Shown: positions 22,469 through 31,476, counted from the stretch's first letter. The stretch is 64,000 bases of DNA from Hydrogenovibrio marinus (GCF_013340845.1 NZ_AP020335.1:496001-560000), one strand, 5' to 3'. Notes: a model not told the origin generated them from the letters alone. A program made the numbers and translations.

Positions 22469-22822
22469 ATGTCTAAATGTTCACGAAGAGATTTTTTAAA
22501 GTTGGCTGGCGCATCAGCAGCAGTGGCTGTATCTGGTTCAGCGATGGCTGGTGAAAACCCGTTTGAGTTTAAGACCTTGGAAGGTGGTTATCAGCAAGTT
22601 GCAGCGGCACAGGGTAACTGCGGTGCTCAAATGAAAAACGCTACGGGTAATTGTGGTGCTCAAATGAAACCTGCTCCAGCAGATGAAAAAGCTCAAAAGA
22701 AAGAGGCGCAAGGCAACTGCGGTGCTCAAATGAAGAACGCTACGGGTAATTGTGGTGCATCTATGCAAAAGCAAGAGAAGCAGAAACCTCAAGAAGGCAA
22801 ATGCGGTTACAAAATACAGTAA
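22469..22822 (+). CDS. hvfA: HvfA/bufferin-like RiPP precursor with Tat leader
   Basis: A 117-residue precursor starting at ATG 22469 after a GGAG site; an upstream in-frame ATG at 22433 has no such support. The leader is a twin-arginine signal (SRRDFLKLAGASAAVAVSG), probably cut after AMA near residue 27. A family-typical ENPFEFKTLEGGYQ region follows. The core has five Cys-Gly units: Asn-Cys-Gly at 50-52, 61-63, 83-85 and 94-96, and a canonical EGKCG at 109-113. Residues 48-64 are repeated at 81-97. In the HvfABC/bufferin systems such cysteines are converted by an MNIO enzyme to thiooxazole or oxazolone-thioamide groups that bind copper. The two next genes are that enzyme and its partner. 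Confidence 0.85.
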   Translation: MSKCSRRDFLKLAGASAAVAVSGSAMAGENPFEFKTLEGGYQQVAAAQGNCGAQMKNATGNCGAQMKPAPADEKAQKKEAQGNCGAQMKNATGNCGASMQKQEKQKPQEGKCGYKIQ

Positions 22823-22832
22823 CCCTAATAGA

Positions 22833-22854
22833 AGCCGCAATCGCGGCTTTTTTA
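22833..22854 (+). terminator. Terminator or attenuator between precursor and maturation genes
   Basis: AGCCGC and GCGGCT form a 6-base-pair stem with loop AATC, followed by TTTTTT. It sits 10 bases after the precursor stop and 18 before the MNIO start. It would let the precursor be made in excess over its enzymes. Confidence 0.75.
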
Positions 22855-22871
22855 ACCTTTAGAAAGCGAAA

Positions 22872-23726
22872 ATGAATTTTGATCCAAATGCAATTCACGG
22901 TGTTGGTCTTGGCTTAAGGCGGGATTTCTTTTATGAGATTCATGAAGCAGCATCGATTGATGTAGACTTCTTTGAAATTGCACCAGAAAATTGGGTGAAT
23001 TTCGGTGGAAAAATGGGACGTGATCTTCGTAGGCTGACGGAGCGCTATCCTTTCGTGTGTCATGGTCTATCGCTCGACCTTGGGGGGATGGCACCTTTGA
23101 ATGAAGAGTACCTGCATCAGCTCAAAACATTTTTCTCACAGCATGATATTCGTTACTACACAGAGCACCTCAGCTACTGTGGAGATTCTGGACAGTTGTA
23201 TGACCTGATGCCTATTCCTTTCACAGAGGAAGCTGTTCATTATGTTGCGGAGCGTATCAAACGCGTTCAAGATATTTTGGAGCGAACGATCGGCATTGAG
23301 AATATTTCTTTCTATGCTATGCCCAGTAGCGAAATGACCGAGCAGGAATTTGTGAATGCCGTGGTGAATGAGGCACAATGCGGTCTGTTGTTTGATGTTA
23401 ACAATACCTATGTCAATAGTATTAATCATGGCTATGATGCCGTTCAATATATGCAGGCCATGCCGACGGATGCCATGATGTATCTACATATGGCGGGGCA
23501 TTTTGATGAAGCAGATGATCTGAAAGTCGATACGCATGGTGAAGATGTCAAACAAGAAGTGTGGGATTTGTTGGATCAAACCTACGCCGTTCATGGCATA
23601 AAGCCGACATTGTTGGAGCGAGACTTTAATATTCCGCCATTGCCTGATTTGATGTTGGAAGTCGAGCAGATTCGTCTTGCACAACAGCGCTATCACGAAA
23701 GATTCGGTATGAAAAAGTATGGATAA
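22872..23726 (+). CDS. hvfB: MNIO-family (DUF692) RiPP maturase
   Basis: A 284-residue member of the multinuclear non-heme iron oxidase family (DUF692, TIM-barrel fold). Typical segments are GVGLGLRRDF, VDFFEIAPENWVNFGG, YTEHLSYCGD, FDVNNTYVNS, HMAGHFD and DTHGEDV; their His, Asp and Glu residues are expected iron ligands. These oxidases modify cysteines of a partner peptide, here most likely the Cys-Gly units of the upstream precursor. The next gene overlaps by 8 bases. Length and motif order are normal for the family. Confidence 0.92.
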   Translation: MNFDPNAIHGVGLGLRRDFFYEIHEAASIDVDFFEIAPENWVNFGGKMGRDLRRLTERYPFVCHGLSLDLGGMAPLNEEYLHQLKTFFSQHDIRYYTEHLSYCGDSGQLYDLMPIPFTEEAVHYVAERIKRVQDILERTIGIENISFYAMPSSEMTEQEFVNAVVNEAQCGLLFDVNNTYVNSINHGYDAVQYMQAMPTDAMMYLHMAGHFDEADDLKVDTHGEDVKQEVWDLLDQTYAVHGIKPTLLERDFNIPPLPDLMLEVEQIRLAQQRYHERFGMKKYG

Positions 23727-24504
23727 GCAAACCGATAACCTTCCGATATTTCAAAAAATACAACGTGCTTTTTCATCTCATATTCGTGACCCTGAGCATA
23801 TTCAATACGACATTACGAATGTCGCGGGTGCTCTACCGATTGAAGAGAGGCGTCTTAAGTTGTACGAGTCTCTATTTTTCAATAATGTTTATGAGATATT
23901 CACCAATCAATTTCCTGTCTTATTTTCATTGCTTGGTGAAGCGCGTTGGGAAAGCCTGATTAGAGAATACATGGTGAAGCATCGTGCAACAACGCCGCTG
24001 TTTCATGAATTAGGGCAGGAATTTCTACTTTTCTTGCAAAGTGAGTATGAGCCGCAGAGTTCGGATCCTCCATTTCTATTTGAATTGGCTCACTATGAGT
24101 GGGTTGAAGTCGCATTGGCGGTAGCGCCTGAGATTGGGTTTTTCAATAATCCACAATTCAAACCATCTTTGGATACCTGTTATGAGCTTTCACCCGTTGC
24201 TTGGCCTTTGTCTTACGAGTGGCCGGTGAATCAGATTTCAGTCGATTTTATTCCTGAAGTACCAACTGAAGTGACGACTTTGCTGGTTTATCGTGACTCG
24301 GAAGATAAGGTGCAGTTTATAACCTTATCACCATCGCTGTATCATTTAATTGTGCGCTTGGATGAGCAGGAAGACTTAACCTTTAAAGAACTATTGATGA
24401 GCTTGTCAGAATCGACAGGACAGTCTTTGGATGCCCTCATGTCGTTTGCTGAACCAGTTTTGGATATGTTTTATGCTAAAGGCATTATTAGGCCTGTTTC
24501 ATAA
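23719..24504 (+). CDS. hvfC: DUF2063 RiPP maturation partner
   Basis: A 261-residue protein whose N-terminal half (QKIQRAFSSHIRDPEHIQYD, then RRLKLYESLFFNNVYEIF) matches the DUF2063/HvfC/BufC family. This family binds the precursor leader and forms a complex with the MNIO enzyme. It starts within the last codons of the maturase gene, so the two are coupled. Stops at 24504, four bases before the end of the convergent gene. No separate transporter is seen in the locus, which fits export of the product by the precursor's own Tat signal. Confidence 0.88.
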   Translation: MDKQTDNLPIFQKIQRAFSSHIRDPEHIQYDITNVAGALPIEERRLKLYESLFFNNVYEIFTNQFPVLFSLLGEARWESLIREYMVKHRATTPLFHELGQEFLLFLQSEYEPQSSDPPFLFELAHYEWVEVALAVAPEIGFFNNPQFKPSLDTCYELSPVAWPLSYEWPVNQISVDFIPEVPTEVTTLLVYRDSEDKVQFITLSPSLYHLIVRLDEQEDLTFKELLMSLSESTGQSLDALMSFAEPVLDMFYAKGIIRPVS

Positions 24505-24507
24505 AGC

Positions 24508-25458
24508 CTATTTGAAGTTAAATTTCTCAAGATTGAAGCTAATACTCAATTGACCACCCCTGAAGTGTTTACCCTGTAAGTAACTGAAACCGTAAGAAAG
24601 ATTGTCCCACCACTTGTCTTCATAAGACTTTAGGCGGAAGTTAAGGTTTGCTTCGTACCAATACTCCGTAGCCAATGCATCATGCACCTTTCCATAAGCA
24701 TCCGTTCTGTTGAACTGTGGGTTGATAGCAACTCCCCACGTGTCCATTGAAACAGTCCAGGGCTCGCCAAAATCAATCTTATTGACCCATAGTGCCGACT
24801 GCGCAGAAACTTCTTCAGTGCGTGAGGCGAATACACTAGATGTGAATAGGTAAACCGCCTTGGTTTCAAATTGCCATGATGTCTGTTGGGGCAAAATGGG
24901 AAAGCGTAATCCAGTAGCAGGAATCAGGGATAAGGCATTGGTATGCCAATCGAAAGTGACATATCCGATTTTGGGTGCCCCAGTCGTTGTTGTAGGCACG
25001 CTGTAGTCGTGGTTGATTTGGCTGTACGCTAGTTCCAGCGTAGAGAACCATCGGACATCCGGGTTCAGGTTTTTGGAATACCCAATCCCTGCACTCAATG
25101 CATTTGCCTGCCAAGATGAATCCGCTCTGCCATCCGGCACCTCGAACTTCTGGTTCATATCAAAACGTCCATAGCCTAACAGCATAGACCATCTTGAACC
25201 GTCATCGTGCATACGATAGCTTTTGCGGTAGGGGAGCTTAAAAGTTGAAAACGATGAAGAAGGGCTGTCTTGCGTTGTCTTTTCAACCGCATAAGTGCCA
25301 GCAGATACGGACTCTTGGCTGGTCAAAAAGGTAATGATGCCTGTTGTGGTGGCTAGGTTGTTTCTAATGGCGTCAGAAATGTTGGTTTCCGCATGCAAGA
25401 CAGAGGGAAAACAGCTAAAAAGGCAAAGCACGACGAAAAAACGTAACACATCAGGCAT
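24508..25458 (-). CDS. Predicted outer-membrane beta-barrel protein
   Basis: The frame is open from 25629, but the first 57 residues would overlap the GGDEF-EAL gene. ATG 25458 begins a clear signal peptide (MPDVLRFFVVLCLFSCFPSV, then LHA). The mature protein is rich in aromatic residues in alternating strands (SMLLGYGRFDMNQKF, then SAGIGYSKNL, WFSTLELAYSQINHDYS) and ends in a strand near LSISFNLEKFNFK. This fits a 10-12-stranded outer-membrane barrel, perhaps of the solitary autotransporter-barrel kind; that family call is a guess. It lies convergent with the RiPP operon and downstream of the GGDEF-EAL gene. Substrate unknown. Confidence 0.65.
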   Translation of the reverse strand: MPDVLRFFVVLCLFSCFPSVLHAETNISDAIRNNLATTTGIITFLTSQESVSAGTYAVEKTTQDSPSSSFSTFKLPYRKSYRMHDDGSRWSMLLGYGRFDMNQKFEVPDGRADSSWQANALSAGIGYSKNLNPDVRWFSTLELAYSQINHDYSVPTTTTGAPKIGYVTFDWHTNALSLIPATGLRFPILPQQTSWQFETKAVYLFTSSVFASRTEEVSAQSALWVNKIDFGEPWTVSMDTWGVAINPQFNRTDAYGKVHDALATEYWYEANLNFRLKSYEDKWWDNLSYGFSYLQGKHFRGGQLSISFNLEKFNFK

Positions 25459-25513
25459 TTGTGGAGAGTGCTCGGAAGATAGAAAAGAAGGTCTTATCTG
25501 TATTATGCCAGAG

Positions 25514-27877
25514 CTAAGAAAGACATTTGATTCTAAATTTTTCAGCATTGATTGGCTTGCTGAATAAGAAGCCTTGCCCCTCATCACAATCAAGCTGCTT
25601 GAGTATATCCAGTTGGTTCGGTGTCTCAATGCCTTCTGCGAGCACTTTCAGCCCTAAGCTGTGCCCCATCTTGATAATCGCTTTAACGATTGAGCGAGCT
25701 TCACGATGAAACTCAAGGTCGTCGATAAAGCTTTTGTCGATTTTAATACGATCAATATTCAAGTGTTTGATGTAAGAAAGGGATGAATACCCCGTTCCGA
25801 AGTCATCAATGGAAATCTCCAGTCCTTTTTCCTGTAGCAGACTTAAGCAGGTGGAGTCAGGAGAGTCGTTTTTCTCAATGTTTTTCATCATGACTGACTC
25901 GGTGACTTCAATATCCACTCTATCTGCACTCAGCTTATTTCGGGATAAGAGTCCTTCGACAAAAGCCCCAAAGTTCCCGGCGAGTAATTGGATGGAAGAA
26001 GCGTTTATCGCCATTCTCGGTAGTGGCGTCGGGCAATCATTCCAGCTTGAAAGTTGTTTGATTGCTGTTTCGAAAACAAACTCTCCAATCTCGTTGATCA
26101 GACCAAACTTTTCAGCAAGCGGGATGAATTCGTCTGGCGGAATCTGACGATTTTCCAGTGGCCAGCGAATGAGGGCTTCCGCTCCGACCAGCTTTAATGT
26201 ATGTAAACTATATTGAGGTTGATAGTGAAGTTCAAAGCTTTTCTCTTTAACTGCCGCTCTCAGGTTTTGTTCTAGTTCGTGCAGGTAGCGTAGCTCTTCA
26301 TTGAGTTGATGAGAGAACAGGCAATAACGGTTACGACCGCCTTTTTTCGCCTGATACATTGCAAAATCAGCACTTTTCAATAAAGTCTCAGCAGTGTAGC
26401 CGTGGGTAGGGTAGTTGGCGACACCAATACTACAGCCAATTTCATGTTCGACATGATGACCTTTGTTGACGTTTTTTAGGTTGTTAAGAAGGTTGGTTGC
26501 CATGCGCTCCAACTGGTAAGTGTCCATTGGATGATCTATCAGTATCGCAAACTCATCCCCGCCAATTCGAGCGAGAAACTGATTCGGCGGTAAAGTGTTT
26601 TTAAAGGCTTGTCCGACCTCTTTTAGGAATTCGTCTCCCGCCGCATGGCCTAGGTGGTCATTGACCCATTTGAAGTCATCCAAATCCATATAGAAAAGAT
26701 GAAATGTTTGGTCGGGGGCATCTTCAATGGTTTTTTGAACTTTTTTATTGAAACTATAACGATTAGGTAGCTGTGTGACAGCATCGTAGTTAGCGGTGAA
26801 TTCAAGCTGGTTGTGTATGCTTTTCAGCTCGGTAATGTCTGTCAGGATAATAGAGAAGTAAGGTTCCGGCAAACTGGGGTCTTGAATGCTGGAAATATCA
26901 ATCATCATAAATTGACGCTCGCTGGCGCTGATTTTTCCTTCGCCACGCCAGCCGTGGTGGTTGAGCAGTTGGTGCTGAATGTCCTTTAAGTCCAAATCTT
27001 CAAACAGAGTCGTCAGGATTGTCCAAATGGTTTGCTGCGACGGGATGGCAAAAAACTCCAATAGCTTGGAGAGTTTTTTGTTGGTAATCAGCAAGTGGTT
27101 GTCCTGACTGAAAATCCCGATGGCTTCGTTTAGGTTGTGCATCAATTGCCTATCAAGCAACAGCTCTCTGGTCCGGTTGTGGACAATAGTTTCCAGGTTT
27201 TCGAGCAACTCTTGTTGAGAGTTGGCAAAGCGTTTTAGTTTGCGAATGGTTAGAAGTGCAATCCCCAATAAACTTAAGATAATCGGCAATGCAACCGACA
27301 GAATCATATTGCGCATTTCGGAGATAAGTTGGGCATACTCTCTGCGAGAGTTGTCAGCGTGGCGTTTATAGTCCGATTGCAACTTGGTGAGGATGTCCTG
27401 TACGTTACGTTGTTTCGGTAATGTCACGTCTACCAGTTGCTTGAGAGCAGCTTCTTTTTTGTCATCCATCAAAAGGTTATAGACTTGATTTTGATAGATT
27501 TGGTTTTGCCCCATGATTTTTCGGGCGGAAGAGAGCAGCTCCAACTGCTTTTTATCCGCGAATTTTTCCAGCCCTTGTAGTTCAGTAATGATGATATGTT
27601 CGTAGTGGTTCATTTTCATCTGAAGGTCGTCCACTTCAAAAGCATCCTTTGCATTCAACATGCGAACCATTTGAATACTGCGCTGCGAAGACGCATTGAA
27701 CAACGAATCGATGTTTTCCTGAAAATCGATGTTCTGGGTATAGGTTTTAAAGGATTTGGAAATTTTCTGTTCATAGTTAAAGAAAATGCCTGCGGACAAT
27801 GCCACCAAGATGATGATGAAAGCGTAGCCGATAACCAGAAAATTAACAAAAGTGTTGGAAGACTTATTCATGCGCAT
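25514..27877 (-). CDS. Membrane GGDEF-EAL protein
   Basis: 787 residues. Two membrane segments (about 10-32 and 190-212) enclose a periplasmic helical sensor region of the four-helix-bundle type. A coiled coil and a PAS-like domain (about 240-350) follow. GGDEF is at about 437-441 (ARIGGDEFAILI), and the preceding inhibitory RxxD is absent. The EAL domain starts at about 550, with EAL at 567-569 (AEALIRW), DDFGTGYSSL and EGIETPNQ. Both motifs are intact, so the protein could make or break cyclic-di-GMP. Many such bifunctional proteins are mainly phosphodiesterases. The periplasmic ligand is unknown. Confidence 0.92.
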   Translation of the reverse strand: MRMNKSSNTFVNFLVIGYAFIIILVALSAGIFFNYEQKISKSFKTYTQNIDFQENIDSLFNASSQRSIQMVRMLNAKDAFEVDDLQMKMNHYEHIIITELQGLEKFADKKQLELLSSARKIMGQNQIYQNQVYNLLMDDKKEAALKQLVDVTLPKQRNVQDILTKLQSDYKRHADNSRREYAQLISEMRNMILSVALPIILSLLGIALLTIRKLKRFANSQQELLENLETIVHNRTRELLLDRQLMHNLNEAIGIFSQDNHLLITNKKLSKLLEFFAIPSQQTIWTILTTLFEDLDLKDIQHQLLNHHGWRGEGKISASERQFMMIDISSIQDPSLPEPYFSIILTDITELKSIHNQLEFTANYDAVTQLPNRYSFNKKVQKTIEDAPDQTFHLFYMDLDDFKWVNDHLGHAAGDEFLKEVGQAFKNTLPPNQFLARIGGDEFAILIDHPMDTYQLERMATNLLNNLKNVNKGHHVEHEIGCSIGVANYPTHGYTAETLLKSADFAMYQAKKGGRNRYCLFSHQLNEELRYLHELEQNLRAAVKEKSFELHYQPQYSLHTLKLVGAEALIRWPLENRQIPPDEFIPLAEKFGLINEIGEFVFETAIKQLSSWNDCPTPLPRMAINASSIQLLAGNFGAFVEGLLSRNKLSADRVDIEVTESVMMKNIEKNDSPDSTCLSLLQEKGLEISIDDFGTGYSSLSYIKHLNIDRIKIDKSFIDDLEFHREARSIVKAIIKMGHSLGLKVLAEGIETPNQLDILKQLDCDEGQGFLFSKPINAEKFRIKCLS

Positions 27878-27998
27878 ATTTTGATAGAATGAAATGGCCT
27901 TAGCAATTTAAAAAAATTAATGGTGACATGTGTAAATGTTAGGCCTAGTTTTTTATTTAAAAAATAAGTGCTTAGGTGATTTTGAGGCGTTTAGATAA

Positions 27999-28850
27999 AT
28001 GAAGAGTTTGTTGGTATTTCAATTGTTTCGTGGGCGATTTTGGATACGCACTTTCCATAACTTCATACGGAAGGATGGATTGGATGCTGTAACCGTATTG
28101 TCTTACACCTCTTTGGTCGGAATTGTGCCCTTTCTGGGGGTGATTATCAGCGTGCTTTCGGTCACGGATTATTTCAAAAACCGCTCGGCGGATATCATCA
28201 ATCAACTGTTGGCACATTTACTTCCGAGCAGCTCGCCCATGGTCGAGCAATATCTGCTCGAGTTTTCTTCTCATGCCAGTCATTTGAAAGGCGTGGGCAT
28301 CCTCTTTATTTTCATTACCTTTCTATTGATGCTGTGGTCTATCGACAACAAGATCAACGCCATGTGGGACAAGAACACACAGCGTAAACTCTGGATCAGT
28401 CTGTTGAGCTATTTGAGTATTGCTCTGGTAGGCCCACTGCTGTTGGTGATGAGTTTTACCATGACATCTGTGTTGCCAGCATTGGGCGGCATTTCCCCTC
28501 AGATCGCCAACTCGGTTTGGTTGTTCAACTTGCCGTTGTTGATGAATGTGTTGGGTTTCTGGTTCTTGTTCCACTATGTACCCGTCGCAAAGGTAGCTTG
28601 GCAAGCCTCGTTCATTGGTGCACTCATCGTCTCGTTTTTGCTGGAAGTGCTTAAGCAGGCATTCGTATTCTATGTTCAGTGGTTCCCTAGCTATGATTTG
28701 ATTTATGGTGCATTCGCCGCGGTACCGCTTTTTCTGTTATGGATGTATGTGGTCTGGATGGTGGTAATTTTGGGGGCATCAACGGTTTATGAGCTCAATC
28801 TCGCGCAAAGAGCCCTTTTGAAAGAAAAGTTTGAAAGAAATCCAACCTAA
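27999..28850 (+). CDS. YihY/BrkB-family inner-membrane protein
   Basis: A 283-residue protein with about six membrane segments. The family signature regions are visible: the N-terminal DGLDAVTVLSYTSLVGIVPF, the middle FLLMLWSIDNKINAMWD, and the C-terminal YGAFAAVPLFLLWMYVVWMV. The family was once annotated as ribonuclease BN, which is now considered wrong, and its function is unresolved. The C-terminus is cytosolic and short. The next gene, the sigma factor, begins 56 bases later on the same strand. Confidence 0.9.
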   Translation: MKSLLVFQLFRGRFWIRTFHNFIRKDGLDAVTVLSYTSLVGIVPFLGVIISVLSVTDYFKNRSADIINQLLAHLLPSSSPMVEQYLLEFSSHASHLKGVGILFIFITFLLMLWSIDNKINAMWDKNTQRKLWISLLSYLSIALVGPLLLVMSFTMTSVLPALGGISPQIANSVWLFNLPLLMNVLGFWFLFHYVPVAKVAWQASFIGALIVSFLLEVLKQAFVFYVQWFPSYDLIYGAFAAVPLFLLWMYVVWMVVILGASTVYELNLAQRALLKEKFERNPT

Positions 28851-28906
28851 AGCAGGTCTAATAACAAAAGAACAATACTCTGTTCAAAACAATAGAGACT
28901 CGGAAC

Positions 28907-29428
28907 TTGAAAAAAGCCCATCCCTTTTTTGAAAAATTAGTCAGAGCCTATGCCAGCGACCTGTATCGGGTAGCTTTCTGGTTGGCGAAAGACAAACAAA
29001 TTGCCGAAGACCTCGTGCAAGAGACCTTTGCGCGTGCTTGGAAGTCGATTGACCATTTGCAGGACGAGAAAGCGGCCAAGGCTTGGCTGATGACGATTTT
29101 ACGAAGAGAAAATGCAAGACGTTTCGAGAAGAAAACACCGGAATGGTTGGAGATAGAGGAGGCTTTGGTAGCCGATGACCCAAGTCATGAACCGGCCGAA
29201 CAACTGGCGCAGCAGCAACTTTACCATGCCATTATGAAACTGGATAACGAATTTAAAGAGCCTTTATTGATGCAAGTACTTTGGGGCTTTTCCGGTGATG
29301 AAATCGCCGAACAACTTGATTTGAAATTGGCAACCGTCAACACCCGACTTTTCCGTGCTCGTCAGCAGTTGAAGAAGTTGATGACGGAAGCCCCCGGAAA
29401 AGCGCAAATGAAAGGAGGCAGTCTATGA
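28907..29428 (+). CDS. ECF-type RNA polymerase sigma factor
   Basis: A 173-residue sigma-70-family factor starting with TTG. Region 2 spans about residues 10-75 (DLYRVAFWLAKDKQIAEDLV, QETFARAWKSI) and region 4 about 110-165 (ALLMQ-like EPLLMQVLWGFSGDEIAEQL, ATVNTRLFRARQQLKKL). Region 3 is absent, which defines the ECF group. The stop overlaps the start of a DUF3379 protein by 4 bases (ATGA), a usual sigma and anti-sigma arrangement. The target genes and inducing signal cannot be read from this window. Confidence 0.92.
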   Translation: MKKAHPFFEKLVRAYASDLYRVAFWLAKDKQIAEDLVQETFARAWKSIDHLQDEKAAKAWLMTILRRENARRFEKKTPEWLEIEEALVADDPSHEPAEQLAQQQLYHAIMKLDNEFKEPLLMQVLWGFSGDEIAEQLDLKLATVNTRLFRARQQLKKLMTEAPGKAQMKGGSL

Positions 29429-30228
29429 AATCATTCGATGATATTCGCCTAGATGACATCAGCTTCCAGCAGCGTTTATGGCAATCGCCAGGTGAATTGG
29501 ACGATGAAATGAAGGCCTTTCTTGAACAACATCCTGAAAAAGTGGAGTTGGTGAAACAAGCCAAACAGTTTGAAGAGCGATTGGAACAGGTTTTGGATGT
29601 TCCGGCCCCAGAGGGATTGCATGAGCGCATTCTCATCAAAAACAGTTTTGAAGCGGCGAGTTCAACGGCAACATCGGCAAAAACACCCAAGACGCGACTC
29701 TTAAATTTTGCGGACTTCTCTAGATGGAGTGCGATGGCGGCTTCCATTATGGTGTTGGCGATTGGTTTATCTTTTTATGATTACCATTCCAGTCAAAACG
29801 CTTCTGCATTGCAGGGTGATGCCGTTGAAATGGAAAATGCGGTTTTACAGCATATTGTCGCGCATGCAAAAGAGCAGCCGATCATCATGGCAAAAAATGC
29901 GCCTGAGCCATCACCGAAAGAGCTACAACGCATTTTCAAATATGTTGGCGCAACCTTGCATAAGCCGATTGATTTCATGAGCTATGCCGGCGACTGTGAG
30001 GTGGATGGTCAGAAAGGGCTGCATATTGTTTTGCAGGAAGAAGAAGGTCCTGTAACGATTATCGTCTTGCCACACCGACAGTTGAACGGCATGTATACCT
30101 TTGCGCAGGATGGACTGAAAGGTCAGATTATTCCGGTAAGAGGTGCGGTGGTTGCGATTGTAGGGGCGACCGATAAGCAATTGGCGATGGCGCAAATGCA
30201 TTTCTTTAAGTCGGTCAGTTTTGGCTGA
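29425..30228 (+). CDS. DUF3379-family anti-sigma protein
   Basis: A 267-residue protein with a cytosolic N-terminal part, one membrane segment at about 96-114 (WSAMAASIMVLAIGLSFY) and a periplasmic C-terminal domain of about 150 residues. This layout and the coupling to the ECF sigma gene indicate a membrane anti-sigma factor. DUF3379 proteins are regularly found beside ECF sigma genes. The N-terminal segment lacks an obvious HxxxCxxC zinc motif. The periplasmic domain would sense an unknown envelope signal. The gene is followed by a palindromic repeat shared with convergent nrdB. Confidence 0.85.
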   Translation: MKSFDDIRLDDISFQQRLWQSPGELDDEMKAFLEQHPEKVELVKQAKQFEERLEQVLDVPAPEGLHERILIKNSFEAASSTATSAKTPKTRLLNFADFSRWSAMAASIMVLAIGLSFYDYHSSQNASALQGDAVEMENAVLQHIVAHAKEQPIIMAKNAPEPSPKELQRIFKYVGATLHKPIDFMSYAGDCEVDGQKGLHIVLQEEEGPVTIIVLPHRQLNGMYTFAQDGLKGQIIPVRGAVVAIVGATDKQLAMAQMHFFKSVSFG

Positions 30229-30277
30229 TTTGAGCTAAGTTGCTCTAAGCAAGTTTAAGAGTGTTAAGGCGGGGTTA

Positions 30278-30326
30278 CCCCAACCTGGTAGATTTTGAGT
30301 GTTTTAAAAAATCTGCCAGGTTGGGG
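30278..30326. repeat. Palindromic repeat between convergent genes
   Basis: The left arm CCCCAACCTGGTAGATTTT (30278-30296) and right arm AAAATCTGCCAGGTTGGGG (30308-30326) form a 19-base-pair stem with one G-T pair and an 11-base loop. It lies between the ends of the DUF3379 gene and nrdB. It can act as a hairpin on both strands and may limit convergent transcription. Confidence 0.85.
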
Positions 30327-30342
30327 TGATTGTCTAAAAGGC

Positions 30343-31476
30343 TTATAAAGCGAAATCGTTGAAGTCGTCCTTCTCGACTTTGGAGTCAACCTGACCCACC
30401 AAGTAAGAACTGATTTCTGACTCTTGAGGCGCAACCTGAACGTTGTCGCTTACTAACCAGTTGTTCATCCAAGGTAGCGGGTTACTCTTATTCGGGAAAA
30501 TTGGCTCAAGTTTTAAAGCTTTGATACGGATGTTGGTGATGTACTCAACATAGTCTTTCAAAATGCTGGCATTCAAACCGATCATCGAACCGTCTTTGAA
30601 CAGGTATTCCGCCCATTGTTTTTCTTGCTCGGCCGCTTCACGGAAAATTTGGTAAACCATCTCTTCCTGCTCTTTGGCGATATCGACCATCTCAGGATCA
30701 TCCTTACCTTCTTTCAGCAGGTTGATCATGTGTTGTGTACCGGATAGATGAAGCGCTTCATCGCGGGCAATCAACTTGATGACTTTTGCATTTCCTTCCA
30801 TCAACGAACGCTCTGCGAAAGAGAAGCTACAAGCGAAAGACACATAGAAACGAATCGCTTCCAATACGTTAACCGACACGACGGTCAGGTAAAGTGCAGT
30901 CTTGATTTGCTTACGGAACGCATCATCTTTTTCGATGTTGATTTCTTCTGCATACATCTTGTTGGTCAAGGCAATCAACTCGTCGTAATACTCGGTAACG
31001 GTGACGGCACGCTTGACGATTTCCTCATTGGTAACGATGTCGTCGAAAATCAATGAAGGATTGGAAACGATGTTACGGATGATGTGTGTATAGGAACGAC
31101 TGTGGATGGTCTCTGAAAAAGACCAAGTCTCGATCCAGGTTTCCAGTTCAGGAATCGACACCAAAGGCAAAAGTGCGACGTTCGGTGAGCGACCTTGAAC
31201 TGAGTCCAAAAGTGTTTGGTATTTCAGGTTGCTGATGAAAATATGTTTTTCATGCTCTGGCAATTCCGCATATTCACCGCGGTCTGAAGACAAGTCGATT
31301 TCTTCTGGGCGCCAGAAAAAGCTCAATTGTTTTTCAATCAGCTTTTCAAAAATAGGGTGTTTCTGCTGGTCATAACGAGCAACATTGACGTTTTGTCCGA
31401 AAAACATCGGCTCTTTCAATGCGTTATTGGATGAACGACAAAAAGTTGAGTAAGAATGTTGATCTTTACAGCTCAT
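30343..31476 (-). CDS. nrdB: Class Ia ribonucleotide reductase beta subunit
   Basis: The small radical-carrying subunit that works with NrdA to reduce ribonucleoside diphosphates. The 377-residue sequence closely follows enterobacterial Nrd[21 protein letters not shown], then [53 protein letters not shown] and [16 protein letters not shown] carry the di-iron ligands. The C-terminal tail ends in acidic and aromatic residues (DDFNDFAL) used for NrdA docking. The gene for the large subunit is not in the window. It sits alone, convergent with the anti-sigma gene. Confidence 0.96.
   Translation of the reverse strand: MSCKDQHSYSTFCRSSNNALKEPMFFGQNVNVARYDQQKHPIFEKLIEKQLSFFWRPEEIDLSSDRGEYAELPEHEKHIFISNLKYQTLLDSVQGRSPNVALLPLVSIPELETWIETWSFSETIHSRSYTHIIRNIVSNPSLIFDDIVTNEEIVKRAVTVTEYYDELIALTNKMYAEEINIEKDDAFRKQIKTALYLTVVSVNVLEAIRFYVSFACSFSFAERSLMEGNAKVIKLIARDEALHLSGTQHMINLLKEGKDDPEMVDIAKEQEEMVYQIFREAAEQEKQWAEYLFKDGSMIGLNASILKDYVEYITNIRIKALKLEPIFPNKSNPLPWMNNWLVSDNVQVAPQESEISSYLVGQVDSKVEKDDFNDFAL

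Noticed and set aside
25459-25629. N-terminal extension of the outer-membrane-like protein
   Set aside because: It overlaps the 3' end of the GGDEF-EAL gene and precedes a signal peptide that should be at the N-terminus.
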